Of a stretch of DNA of 64,000 nucleotides, positions 33,901 through 41,669 are shown piece by piece; position 1 is the first letter of the stretch, and the number at the start of each line of letters is the position of its first letter. The notes beneath the pieces were generated by a model. The model did not search any database and was not told the origin of the DNA. It saw only the letters and a list, made by a program, of their open reading frames with translations. The stretch covers positions 124,001-188,000 of the forward strand of contig JAWKXO010000005.1 in assembly GCA_041396985.1 (NCBI GenBank), read 5' to 3'. The position numbers and the translations under genes are program-made. This stretch comes from Emcibacteraceae bacterium (GTDB lineage: Bacteria; Pseudomonadota; Alphaproteobacteria; Sphingomonadales; Emcibacteraceae).

Positions 33901-35938
33901 AGGGAGCAGCGGCAGAAATAATACGATATCCACTGGTTCCGGTGATGATTATATCACCCTGAACACACCTGTTTCATTAAACCAGGTTTATGCTGGCGCT
34001 GGAAATGACACCATTATCGGTAGTGATGGTCGTGACATTATCAGAGGCAATGAAGGAGATGATATTATATTAGCCGGTGATGGTCGTGACCGAGTTTATG
34101 GTGGCGATGGAGCTGACTATATGGACGGTGGCGCTGGCCTTGAAGATCATGTGAATTATTATCTCAGTCCTGAAAGTGTATATGTCAATTTATCCACCGA
34201 TGTTGCATATGGCGGTTTCGCGGACGGCGATACAATTCTTAACTTTGAAGAAGTATATGGAAGTGCATTCAACGATACACTCATTGGCGATGACAATAAC
34301 AATTCATTGTACGGCGGCGATGGTGGTTTCGAACTCATATATGGCGGCGGGGGTGACGACAAAATATACGGCCTCGGTATACTTTACGGTGAAAGCGGAA
34401 ATGATTTTTATACGTTAAATCAAAGAGAATCTAATAAATATGAACAAATAACCCAATTTGATGGCGGCGCCGACACAGATACAGTGATCTTCCAGGCAGA
34501 TAGTTTTCTTAATGAACCATGGATCCTTAATTCTTCAAGCATCGAACTCACCAATATTGAAAACATCATATTTAATACCAATGGGTCCAACTCTATTACC
34601 TCATTCTCAATTTCCGCACAGGATGTTATCGATACCACTGACAGTAATAATGTTCTTTATATTAGCTTTCCTAGAGGCGTAAACTCTGAATATCTAAATA
34701 TATCAACCAATGATATATGGACCTATGTCGGCGATGTCGAATATTCATATTCTGATGGACGCTTTGACTATACCAGTTACTATAATCAATATGTAAGCGG
34801 TGGGGTAACGTTAAATATTGATGTATATATCGAAGTTCAGAATGGCTTTCCGCAACCGACCACAAATTTCACAGAAACGAACCCTAATGAATTTGATGCC
34901 CCAATAGGTAAATTTGGATATTTCCGGGACAGCGATAATGCCAATGACTTAACGATAAATGCCGGTGACGACCAAGTTAAAATTGAAAGCGGCAACGGTA
35001 ACGACATCATCACCATAGGTAATCATGCTGATAATTATGTTTATGGAGGTGACGGTAATGACACTATTACCTCAGGAGAAAATACATATGATACCCTGAT
35101 TTTCGGGGGTGCTGGTGATGATATTATTGTTGGCGGTAGTATCATTGAAGGCGGCGCAGGTGCTGATGATATGACCGGGAACACTAATGGCAGCAGCACT
35201 TTAAGTTACGAAAATTCCTACAGCGGAGTGACAGTTGACCTTGGGGCCGGAACGGGTTCTGCAGGTGATGCGGCAGGCGATACCTTTAGTCAGTTTTCTG
35301 CTTTTACCGGCAGTTCTCATGATGATGTCGTTTTAATGGGAGGAACTTTCCATTATGCAGAGACCGGCGCCGGAAATGACACCATCACCGGAACCAACCT
35401 TACAGATACTATATATGCCGGTGAAGGTAATGACACGGTCGATGGTGGTGATGAAGTTGATTATCTCTATGGTGAAAGTGGAGATGACGTCATTAATGGT
35501 GACGACGGTGATGATTATATTGATGGTGGTTTGGGCGCAGATATTATCAACGGCGGCCTCGGGACAGACACCATGATATTTGATCCTGCCGACAGTTATG
35601 ACGGCGGCCTTGATAACTCATATGATATGTTACAATTTATTGGCTCCGGATATGATATTAATCTTGCCGATATCGACGTTGTTCAGATATCGGTAATTGA
35701 TATTGGCGGCTATGGTGACAACAGCCTTACTGTAACGGCACAGGATGTTCTGGACGTCACCGAAGCACAAAATCAGCTTTTGATCCTTGGTGATACCGGC
35801 GATACCGTTACATCTACAGGGCAAGGCTGGGTTTATCAGGGCGACATTGTTCATATTGATGGCGAAACCCTGCATTATTATTTCAATGGTGAGGCAAATT
35901 TATATGTCGACGATGATATTACCCAGTTGATCAGTTAA
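27947..35938 (+). CDS. Giant RTX surface protein with Ig-like and Calx-beta domains
   Basis: The protein has 2663 residues; ATG 27947 follows TTGGGGGA and is preferred over a TTG at 27932. Near the start a hydrophobic stretch ends in LPLAACGGSSG, a lipobox with Cys47, offset behind an unusually long polar segment. Order of parts: RTX nonapeptides (about 28260-28470), a cadherin-like domain (29190-29480), two Ig-like repeats with FQWQRDG and YQWQRDG (29500-30040), a Calx-beta domain ending TINDDD (30040-30350), then alternating RTX blocks (30930-31470, 31860-32060, 32600-32780, 33900-34150, 34960-35200, 35350-35580) with a repeated 80-residue unit starting A-Q-D-V-I-D. GGxGxDxUx repeats bind calcium outside the cell. 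Type I secretion is likely, but no transporter is nearby. Likely role: adhesion or biofilm matrix. Confidence 0.88.
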   Translation: MSDSDQKQSLSTTVSDTVSADTISQKAKNKKLKQAGILMSLLPLAACGGSSGSKAPPPDDTPDPAPPAPTPTPDFTENPTNVFIAVDSSDSVLSKASATADLTVTGKGGNDTISTGSGDDIVDGGSGNDIISTGAGDDIVKGGPGNDTISTGTGADKIRGGNGIDAINAGADNDAIVVVGTTTANQYALADITNPAGSGTDLSALISLADLNGRGVSEVGSGETIDGGTGTNTLFIYGTVDLTGVTLTNVTVLIVNSDVTLTAAQMAQFTTVDGDGSSVINIEVPPGDTYIIDLSSLNITDIGNLNIDGDVTFIIDDATDLAEIGAINTGSTADVKVQINGNGGSTNVNLGDIAAKINNAGTIDLAPTVTLQVDDADDITSLGLSEISGSGNIDTGGNNDIDTTLDNNVIVNPAINDAPTAIADTANITENQSILIDVLANDTDANGDTLTLQNVTLNSDYGAVSIVDGKIQFDPGTDFDRLKGGENEQVDITYTVSDGKITTEGNLTISVDGVEDPTTGYIEITGTVAQGNTLTGNLRLSDPDGGDVTVLFQWQRDGVDIEHALFNVYNLTQDDVGHEITMKAWYSNSDGSGDPVELSATTGPVANINDDPTGSVSISGAATQGETLTASNNLADIDGLGTIDYQWQRDGINIANADGDSYLLTIDDVGHEISVVASYTDAYGTNESVSSLSTDTISEMPPTISINDVSVSEAAETATFTVTLSNPSASTVTVDYDAPDGSSGTLTFNPGETEKTFVTAWNDDSIEEADEVVNATLSNPSNATISDGTGQLTINDDDAPVYINGTAGNDEFTTTGNTEIFDTGEGDDTITVNIADNSIAEDTFNFGSGKNIIILNGDDPVTPVSINLSDINASNLDDIILSDGNAESLVVTPEAIASIAENRSLNPGDESYYFSISGHQEDSIELSDDFQFNGYSVFNEQTYQIYSYYSDNINITLNVSMEIGTITALNAPAASYTETTPNHWEATDPTQSAFSDSFSTEDLTITGNDGKDYISTGSGDDYIITGNGDGRVWSGAGDDTVIGGDGKNYIVGTEGSDTLDGGGGDNDTLQYVYSDAAVNVNLATGAASGGDAEGDTISNFEILYGSDFDDILTGSDKNESILGNAGDDIINAGGGHDILYGFLGTDTLNGGAGDDLFNLQSDDDNDIFDGGSGIDALRISNYDDGIRVATVSDYNISNIELFHLYRTELVIDAQDVINITDDNNTIYVRGTFSEEAITTNSAWTYTKDVVLNGQLYHSYTSGDATLNVSVDMTNLNGLVAPSSTFSETSTAVYSADSDADSYFYLGNGPSNPTINGKAGNDIIIGRGTINGGDGNDYLAGLGTTNILNGDAGDDTLLILEGMYSEDLDSFDGGEGEDTLLINGINNGLNFGFTGVLSSGAFNIDLSAVNAVNFEYITLQNDVNLTFSAQDVIDITGPNNALYINGSGEDSIQSIITSDDWTFLGYANLSNNTDGVLYLAYQSGDATIHIDMEIANWDGITKPAETFTETSPNVYDSASLNVENYFSDRNSSENLTVNGGNVWNYILTGKGDDTVNGGTAYDRIFTGAGNDTVNGGDGNDLINGGDGDDILNGGGGNDLIYGGKGDDHIVVIGTTTADQYDASAITNPGGSGVNLSSLISLDDLNGHLVSDAINGEIIDGGDGDNTLYIYGTTDLTGVSISNVTNLVVNSNVTFTATQISQFTNIDGDGNSVLNIVVPDDANNYTLDLTQINFTDIAEIHVNGDLTFIIDDANDFSGIQNISAEAGSEIKLDVTYHDPSYVITIDEVAAVFDQVIVLDYQGDGYFNLIVYNAESNFESDAASGFISELAQNNNYFDRLYLYGDQTGAQTFEVNLSSYDLTGVNNIYLSENGLEEITFTTQNIIDWDDSTSSLQSVNVYGYGDDIINTDVSNWEYSYASLPSSGIRYSYLVDNNHIQITLSPDLAESNGFTIPGGFIETSANVFEADNAADFPVLFQQYATENLTVTGSSGRNNTISTGSGDDYITLNTPVSLNQVYAGAGNDTIIGSDGRDIIRGNEGDDIILAGDGRDRVYGGDGADYMDGGAGLEDHVNYYLSPESVYVNLSTDVAYGGFADGDTILNFEEVYGSAFNDTLIGDDNNNSLYGGDGGFELIYGGGGDDKIYGLGILYGESGNDFYTLNQRESNKYEQITQFDGGADTDTVIFQADSFLNEPWILNSSSIELTNIENIIFNTNGSNSITSFSISAQDVIDTTDSNNVLYISFPRGVNSEYLNISTNDIWTYVGDVEYSYSDGRFDYTSYYNQYVSGGVTLNIDVYIEVQNGFPQPTTNFTETNPNEFDAPIGKFGYFRDSDNANDLTINAGDDQVKIESGNGNDIITIGNHADNYVYGGDGNDTITSGENTYDTLIFGGAGDDIIVGGSIIEGGAGADDMTGNTNGSSTLSYENSYSGVTVDLGAGTGSAGDAAGDTFSQFSAFTGSSHDDVVLMGGTFHYAETGAGNDTITGTNLTDTIYAGEGNDTVDGGDEVDYLYGESGDDVINGDDGDDYIDGGLGADIINGGLGTDTMIFDPADSYDGGLDNSYDMLQFIGSGYDINLADIDVVQISVIDIGGYGDNSLTVTAQDVLDVTEAQNQLLILGDTGDTVTSTGQGWVYQGDIVHIDGETLHYYFNGEANLYVDDDITQLIS

Positions 35939-36043
35939 CCCCTGCCCGGTTATTTGGACAATACTATTCGCCTGTTGCCAATCGGAGCGATATTTATTAG
36001 ACTCTGTCCAAATTCTAAGTCAGAAAAATTGACAGGGTATAAA

Positions 36044-36511
36044 ATGAAACAGATCTTCAAAATAACAGCCGTGGTCGTCGGGGCCATTTTTGTTCTGTCT
36101 TCCTGCGGCGCCAATGACAAGCCATCCGGACCGGACTTAAGTGGCATTGATCAGGCCGATCAGGCCTATTTCACCAGCAGCTATAATCTCTGCAACATCA
36201 ACAACACCAAATTTGACTGCAACTGCGTTGCCCGCGTCAATGTTGATCACCGGAGAACCGCCTTTCAGGATTATACTGCCAATTATGACAGCAAATATAA
36301 GCCCGAGCTTGACAAAAAAATTGCCGATCTCTCCGCTTCGCTCGAGGAAAAGGAAAAAAATGCATCCGACCCGCGCATCATTGAAAGCATGTATGAAGAG
36401 CTCGACGCTCTAAAGGCGGAACAGGCTGATGGTATGGAAAATATTGATAAATTCAAAATTCCGCCACTGCCTTTTGGCGCTACGGACAGCTGTATCGTCG
36501 CGCAGAATTAG
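36044..36511 (+). CDS. Small lipoprotein with coiled coil
   Basis: The product has 155 residues from ATG 36044, with GACAGGG upstream; an in-frame ATG at 35954 is rejected because it precedes the signal peptide by 30 residues. The signal KITAVVVGAIFVLSSCGAN has a lipobox with Cys at about residue 19. The mature part contains three further cysteines (LCN, FDCNC) and a coiled coil (KYKPELDKKIADLSASLEEK). It follows the RTX gene after about 105 bases on the same strand and could be its partner in the envelope. No family is recognised. Confidence 0.7.
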   Translation: MKQIFKITAVVVGAIFVLSSCGANDKPSGPDLSGIDQADQAYFTSSYNLCNINNTKFDCNCVARVNVDHRRTAFQDYTANYDSKYKPELDKKIADLSASLEEKEKNASDPRIIESMYEELDALKAEQADGMENIDKFKIPPLPFGATDSCIVAQN

Positions 36512-36989
36512 GCCGTTTGCTCATTCACAAAAGCATCACAAACATTTGATATTTGTGCGCGGCTTGTGATTTGATCCGCCCATTAGAAAAAGCATAGAAT
36601 AAATTCATAGCTCCCGTAAGTCCGGCCAGTCTATTTCCCGTTCTGTGTCTGCCCATCGGGCTTTCGGGGGCTAGCCATTTCCCAAAAAAAAGCCCCGTAG
36701 GGAGACCGGGGCTAAGAGGGAGAGTTACTCAACAATTAAAAACGCCATTTATAAAACACCCAAACACTGTTACTCATTGGCGCGGCTACTACTTAAAAAC
36801 AAAATCAACCTATTTAACCTTGGGCCTGTTGTGGCTTCTCCGGTTAAAACCTCACTATTGCAAAATCACATTCTGAAATGATGAAATTTCTGCTACACTA
36901 CGTGGGAGCACTTAATATTTTATTAAAATTGTACAAAAAAATGGTGCTTTAAAAAAAATAATTAAAGGGAAAATAAGGGAGAGCTATTT
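36512..36989. other. 478-base intergenic region with a terminator-like hairpin
   Basis: No gene is visible. AGCCCCG (36691-36697) pairs with CGGGGCT (36707-36713). The stem is preceded by eight A, so on the minus strand it would end in a T run, but no minus-strand gene comes from the right. On the plus strand it is followed by AAGAGGGAGAG. A second weak fold is at 36527-36560 (TCACAA with TTGTGA). The last 80 bases are AT-rich and probably hold the promoter of the VOC gene. Confidence 0.5.
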
Positions 36990-37361
36990 ATGACTACAAC
37001 AGGTAAAATTGAATGGATTGATCTTACGGTTAATGATGCTGAAAATCTTCGTGCATTTTATCAGACCGTTGCCGGATGGTCGGCTGATGCTTTTGATATG
37101 GGCGACTATAATGACTATAATATGAATAATGAAAATGGCGACACTGTTGCCGGTATCTGTCATGCCCGTGGCGGTAATGCCGGAATTCCCCCAATGTGGA
37201 TACCCTATATTTCCGTCCTTTCACTGGATGACTGTTTAAAAAATGTTAAAAAGCTTGGTGGCGCCCTCGTCAATGGCCCGCGTAAAATGCCGCAGGGACA
37301 GTATGCGATCATCCGTGATCCCGCCGGTGCGCACTGCGCACTCTGGCAAAAAGCTGACTGA
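36990..37361 (+). CDS. VOC family (glyoxalase/bleomycin resistance-like) protein
   Basis: The protein has 123 residues. The N-terminal KIEWIDLTVNDAENLRAFYQTVAGW and the C-terminal PQGQYAIIRDPAGAHCALWQ are typical of one paired beta-alpha-beta-beta-beta unit of the vicinal oxygen chelate superfamily. The first metal ligand position (usually His or Glu) may be Glu in KIEWI or Asp in IDL; the family ranges from dioxygenases to antibiotic binding, so the reaction is open. AAGGGAGAGC lies ahead of the start. It stands alone. Confidence 0.82.
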   Translation: MTTTGKIEWIDLTVNDAENLRAFYQTVAGWSADAFDMGDYNDYNMNNENGDTVAGICHARGGNAGIPPMWIPYISVLSLDDCLKNVKKLGGALVNGPRKMPQGQYAIIRDPAGAHCALWQKAD

Positions 37362-37582
37362 TTTTAAATTTCCCACTATTTTGGCTCTTTCAAAACAATA
37401 TTTTTGAAGTCAAAAAAAATAACTCAAAAAAAATTATTTTAATGTAGTCATTGACAACATTGTTATATTATTGCACTTTACTATGCGAAAGCCCGAAAAT
37501 AATACTAAAAACAGGGTATTTTTCAACGTAAAGGGTTCGTCCCTTTTCAACTCAACCAGTATAGAAGTGGGAGCAAATTTCT

Positions 37583-38917
37583 ATGACCAAAACCAAACTA
37601 GACCGCCGTTAATTTATGAAAGGTGTCGGTGCGGCAGCATTTGTCACCGGTGCGGTAAATTTACCTGCGGCAAGCGCAGCGGCAAAAGGCATGGGCAGCA
37701 TGGGCATGTCTATGGCTTACGACCTTAACGAAGAATTTAACCGGATTGGTGCCGGTGATTTTAAATGGGACGGTATCCGTAAAGCAAACCGCCCCTATGA
37801 CGTGCCATACCCAATGGGTGTTGCCGATATGGACTTCAGAACCTGCCCTCATGTGACAGAAGCCCTGCAAAATCGTCTGAACAACGAATGCTGGGGTTAC
37901 GAAGCAGCGCCGGAAGACTATATCGACAATATCGTTGCATGGAACAAAGCGCGCTATAACCAGACCGTTAATCCAAAATCCATTAAAAACTCCCTTGGTG
38001 TTCTTGATGGTGTGACCAGCGTTCTGCGCACAGTGACAAAACCGGGCGATAAAATCATTCTTCACACGCCAAACTATTCAAGTTTCTTCCATGTCATTCC
38101 GGATGCCCTTTGCGAGCTGGCAGAAAGTGACCTGATCCTGAATAAAGACGGCACCTATGATTTTGACTATGCTGATACTGAAAGACTTCTTAAAGAAGGT
38201 GCTTCAGCCATCATCATCTGTAACCCGCAAAACCCAACCGGCAACTGCTGGACAGCGGAACAGCTCGGCAAAATCGGTGAACTTGCTGAAAAATATAAGG
38301 CATTTGTTGTTGCTGACGAAATCCACTGTGACTTTGTCAATAAACACGCCAAATATGTACCTTATGCCTCAGTAAATTCAACAAACGCCAACCGTTCCGT
38401 CACATTCAAATCAGCCAGTAAATCATTTAACCTTGCGGCACACCGCACGGCTTATATGTTCTGCGACAATCCTGAATTTATGGACCGTGTTGAGCGTGAA
38501 GCAAACCATTACCGTGCACTCATGCACACAATGGGAACAATTGCCTCAAACGCCGCCTATAAACATGGCGCACAATATATGGATGATATGCAGTCATATA
38601 TGGACAAAAACGCCCATATTCTTGAAGATTTCTGTGCTAAAGAAATGAAAGATGTCAGCTATAAAGCCCATGAGGGAACTTACCTTGCCTGGATCAACTG
38701 CAGCAAAGTGGCCAAAAAACTCGGCAAGCCAATGGGCAATGAAACCGTTGGTGACATGATGCAGCGTTTCTTCATCCAGAAAGCCGGCGTTAACCTGAAC
38801 CCGGGTGAGCATTATGGCCGCACAGGTGAAGGTTATATGCGTATGAACCTTGCAACACAGCATTCCCGTCTGCACCGCGCACTCGAAGCAATGCAAAGTG
38901 CCATTAAAAATATCTAA
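37583..38917 (+). pseudogene. MalY/PatB-type PLP enzyme with a stop codon in its Tat signal
   Basis: The frame from ATG 37583 (with GTGGGAGC upstream) reads MTKTKLDRR, then TAA at 37610-37612, then FMKGVGAAAFVTGAVNLPAA and a full PLP enzyme. The intended signal is RR-[Q/E]-FMKG, so one base (CAA or GAA to TAA) breaks a twin-arginine export signal. A restart at ATG 37616 would yield 433 residues without the RR pair, likely cytoplasmic. The enzyme part has MGVADMDFRTCPHVTEAL, NPQNPTGNCW, DEIHCDF and the PLP lysine in SASKSFNLAAHRTA, typical of C-S beta-lyases and related class I/II aminotransferases. The rest is intact, so the lesion is recent, polymorphic or an error. Confidence 0.8.
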
Positions 38918-38942
38918 TCAGGTATAATTAAGTACAAAAAGG

Positions 38943-38976
38943 AAGGCCCCGTTTTATAAACGGGGCCTTTTAATTT
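38943..38976 (+). terminator. Rho-independent terminator
   Basis: AAGGCCCCGTTT (38943-38954) pairs with AAACGGGGCCTT (38958-38969), followed by TTAATTT. It ends the PLP enzyme gene and, read on the other strand, has AAAAAGG before it, so it also serves ilvE. Confidence 0.9.
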
Positions 38977-38999
38977 GGGAGGAATATTATTTTTATTCT

Positions 39000-39881
39000 T
39001 TATACCTGGCGGTTATTCACCAGGTCATCATAGTCATGAACCATATTTTTGGTCATATCCCCGACTTCAAATGTATAATCGCCAATCTGTGAAATCGGCG
39101 TCACTTCAACCGCTGTTCCGGTGATAAAGGCCTGCTCAAAATCGGCCATTTCTTCCGGCATAATTGCCCGTTCAATCACCTTAATCCCGCGTTTTTCCGC
39201 AAGTTCCATAGCTGTCTGGCGGGTAATCCCGTTTAGGAAACAGTCCGGCTTTGGCGTATGAAGCACACCGTCTTTCAAGAAAAAGATATTGGCCCCTGTC
39301 GCTTCGGCAATTTGCCCGCGGTAATCAAGCATCAGCGCATCATCATAGCCATGGGCAACGGACGCATCCTTACAAAGCGAAGCAATCATATAAAGACCCG
39401 CCGCTTTTGATTCTGTCGGGGCCGTATCCGGGGCCGGACGGCGCCATTTGGCAATCTCAAGACGAAGACCTTTTAATTTGGCTTCCTTGCTGAAATAGGA
39501 CGGCCATTCCCATGCCGCAATCGCCACATGAACTTTTGATCCCTTGGTCGCGACACCCATCATTTCCGAACCGCGCCAGGCAACCGGACGGACATAGGCA
39601 TCAACAAGACCATTTGCCGCAATCACTTCATTGGCCGCCGCATCAAGCTCATCCGCGGTAAACGGCATATCAAAGCCCAGGATTTCACCGGATCTGACAA
39701 GGCGTTCGCTATGCTGATGTAATTTAAAAATCTTGCCGCCGTAAGCCCGCTGCCCTTCGAACACGCAGCTTCCATAATGAAGCGCATGGGAAAGCACGTG
39801 AAAATTGGCATCACGCCAGTTGATTAGCTTACCGTCGTACCAGATTACACCGTCACGGTCATCAAAAGGGATTATAGACAT
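39000..39881 (-). CDS. ilvE: Branched-chain amino acid aminotransferase
   Basis: The product has 293 residues from ATG 39881, with TGAGGAC upstream. It is a fold-type IV PLP enzyme: DRDGVIWYDGKLINW at the start, HALHYGSCVFEGQRAY with the family-specific substrate loop, AYVRPVAWRG, the pyrophosphate-binding EATGANIFF and FLNGITRQTAMELA. It exchanges amino groups between Leu/Ile/Val and 2-oxoglutarate in the cytoplasm. The FEGQRAYGG motif favours IlvE over D-amino acid transaminases. It is divergent from a MarR regulator across 68 bases. Confidence 0.92.
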   Translation of the reverse strand: MSIIPFDDRDGVIWYDGKLINWRDANFHVLSHALHYGSCVFEGQRAYGGKIFKLHQHSERLVRSGEILGFDMPFTADELDAAANEVIAANGLVDAYVRPVAWRGSEMMGVATKGSKVHVAIAAWEWPSYFSKEAKLKGLRLEIAKWRRPAPDTAPTESKAAGLYMIASLCKDASVAHGYDDALMLDYRGQIAEATGANIFFLKDGVLHTPKPDCFLNGITRQTAMELAEKRGIKVIERAIMPEEMADFEQAFITGTAVEVTPISQIGDYTFEVGDMTKNMVHDYDDLVNNRQV

Positions 39882-39913
39882 GATTATGGTCCTCAAATTA
39901 ATTCATAAACTTC

Positions 39914-39962
39914 TTGACCTTTTTATCACCTGCTTTAATATATGTCAACATGGCTGACATAT
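39914..39962 (+). promoter_or_regulatory. MarR promoter with operator overlapping the start codon
   Basis: TTGACC (39914-39919) and TAATAT (39936-39941) are 16 bases apart, which puts transcription start at about 39948, next to the ATG at 39950. ATATGTCA (39940-39947) and TGACATAT (39955-39962) form a perfect inverted repeat with a 7-base spacer that straddles the ATG. The mRNA would be nearly leaderless and autorepressed at its start. Confidence 0.65.
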
Positions 39963-40453
39963 TTTTGAAAGATTATGACTTAAAATCGTTCGATGACGAA
40001 CAATTGTTTCTCAAAAGCGCGGAACTGCTCTATTTCGCCTATCGGGATTTCATTGCCTGGCCAGATGCGGTTTTACAGAAATATGGTTTTGGCCGCGCCC
40101 ATCACCGGGTTTTATTCTTTGTCAATCAAAACCCCGGCATGACGGTCGCTGAACTGCTTGAAATCCTGAACATCACAAAACAAAGCCTGTCCCGTGTCCT
40201 CGGCAACCTGATAAATAAAGGCTACATCATTCAGGATGTCGGGCGGGAGGACCGCCGCCAGCGTCTATTGAACCTGACGGATAAGGGCATAACCCTGCTC
40301 GGCGAAATCACCGAACATCAGAAAGAACAGATGTTAAATGCCTGTAAATCGGCGGGGATAGAAGCAACAGACGGGTTTTGGAAAGTGCTGATCGAACTGA
40401 TCAACCCTGAAAATCGTGATAAAATATTAAATAATATTTTTAATAATAAATAG
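39950..40453 (+). CDS. MarR family transcriptional regulator
   Basis: The product has 167 residues from ATG 39950; a TTG at 39914 would start inside the promoter. The winged helix-turn-helix is clear: RAHHRVLFFVNQNPGMTVAELLEILNITKQSLSRVLGNLINKGYI, then GREDRRQRLLNLTDKG as the wing. Dimerisation helices are at both ends. It resembles the small MarR regulators adjacent to ilvE in many alphaproteobacteria. It probably represses itself, and perhaps ilvE, through the palindrome at 39940-39962. Confidence 0.9.
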   Translation: MADIFLKDYDLKSFDDEQLFLKSAELLYFAYRDFIAWPDAVLQKYGFGRAHHRVLFFVNQNPGMTVAELLEILNITKQSLSRVLGNLINKGYIIQDVGREDRRQRLLNLTDKGITLLGEITEHQKEQMLNACKSAGIEATDGFWKVLIELINPENRDKILNNIFNNK

Positions 40454-40491
40454 TTATATAATTTTCTTAAACTATTACTTTAATAATTTTT

Positions 40492-41667
40492 TTATACATA
40501 TTGCCCGGCAGCGTGGCCAGATGCCCAGGCCCACTGAAAATTATATCCGCCTAAATGCCCGGTCACATCGACCACTTCACCAATAAAATAAAGCCCCGAC
40601 ACTTTGGCCGCTTCCATGGTTTTTGATGATAGCTCATCCGTGCTAACCCCGCCCCGTGTCACTTCGGCGGTGGCAAAGCCTTCCGTGCCTTTCGGGCTGA
40701 TGCGCCAGCTATTGACCAGTTCTGCCACTGTTTCCAGCTTTTTATGGGATAAATCGGTAAGCATCCCGTCAATTCCGGTATGTTCCGTTAAATAAATTGC
40801 AAGCCTTTTTGGCAGAAAACCTGATAACGCGGTGGATAAATCCTGCTTCGGGTGTTTTTGCTTTGCGTCTTTTAAGCTTTCAAAAACATCCCTGCCCGGC
40901 GCCAGATTAATGATGATATCCTGTCCACTACGCCAGTATGATGAAATTTGCAAAATGGCAGGTCCGCTTAAACCACGATGGGTAAATAGCAGCGCTTCAT
41001 CAAAACTGACCTTGCCACACTGCACCCGGACATCAACCGATACGCCGCTTAATTTGCGAAAATCAAAAATAAAGGCTTCCCCGAATGTCAGCGGCACCAA
41101 TGCCGGGACCGGATCAACAATTTTTAATTTAAACTGCCGCGCCACATCATAGCCCCAACCGGTTGCCCCCATTTTTGGAATGGACGGCCCACCCGTGGCA
41201 ATCACCAGCGACTGGCAACTGATCTCCCCCTCTTCCGTCCTTATTATAAAACTGTCTTTTTTTTCAATGGCTTCCACGGTTACGGATGTTTTAATCACCA
41301 CTTCCGCCTTTGCACATTCTTCCAGCAGCATATCAATAATATCCTGCGCGCTGTTATCGCAGAATAACTGGCCCAGCGTTTTTTCGTGATACGCAATCTC
41401 GTGCTTTTCAACAAGCGAAATAAAATCATTCGGACCATATCGTTTGAGCGCCGATTTGGCAAAGTGTGGATTGGCCGACTGGAAATTGGCGGCTGTTGTA
41501 TGAATATTGGTAAAATTGCAGCGTCCCCCGCCGGAAATTCGGATTTTCCCGGCCACTTTTTTCCCTTTTTCAAGCACAATCACACGACGGCCACGTTTCC
41601 CGGCCTCGATCGCGCACATAAGGCCCGCAGCCCCGCCGCCGACAATGACCACATCATAGTTCATCAT
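40492..41667 (-). CDS. HI0933/YhiN family flavoprotein
   Basis: The protein has 391 residues. The N-terminal FAD-binding motif is YDVVIVGGGAAGLMCAIEAGKRG, followed by the family-specific KISGGGRCNFTN-type sequence (KIRISGGGRCNFTNIH). Further marks are VIATGGPSIPKMGATGWGYD and the C-terminal GLYFIGEVVDVTGHLGGYNFQWAWASG. The family is an oxidoreductase with unknown substrate. It starts 2 bases after the proC stop, so they form one transcription unit (with YbjN and ubiK upstream). Confidence 0.9.
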   Translation of the reverse strand: MMNYDVVIVGGGAAGLMCAIEAGKRGRRVIVLEKGKKVAGKIRISGGGRCNFTNIHTTAANFQSANPHFAKSALKRYGPNDFISLVEKHEIAYHEKTLGQLFCDNSAQDIIDMLLEECAKAEVVIKTSVTVEAIEKKDSFIIRTEEGEISCQSLVIATGGPSIPKMGATGWGYDVARQFKLKIVDPVPALVPLTFGEAFIFDFRKLSGVSVDVRVQCGKVSFDEALLFTHRGLSGPAILQISSYWRSGQDIIINLAPGRDVFESLKDAKQKHPKQDLSTALSGFLPKRLAIYLTEHTGIDGMLTDLSHKKLETVAELVNSWRISPKGTEGFATAEVTRGGVSTDELSSKTMEAAKVSGLYFIGEVVDVTGHLGGYNFQWAWASGHAAGQYV

Positions 41668-41669
41668 GT

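Noticed and set aside
28260..35600. Short regular repeats that resemble a CRISPR or satellite array
   Set aside because: They have a 27-base codon-phased period encoding GGxGxDxUx calcium-binding nonapeptides inside one open frame; repeats vary mostly at silent positions.
27947..36511. Type I secretion operon with the RTX protein
   Set aside because: No ABC transporter, membrane fusion protein or outer membrane channel gene is found within the window on either side.
18855..37612. Reassigned TAA codon, suggested by two in-frame TAA stops (18855, 37610)
   Set aside because: TAA is the normal terminator of many intact genes here, such as the RTX gene and pth, so the code is standard and the two stops are mutations or errors.
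37471..37728. 85-codon open frame overlapping the start of the PLP enzyme
   Set aside because: It is out of frame with the recognisable enzyme and its Tat signal, and its C-terminal half is a shadow of that gene.
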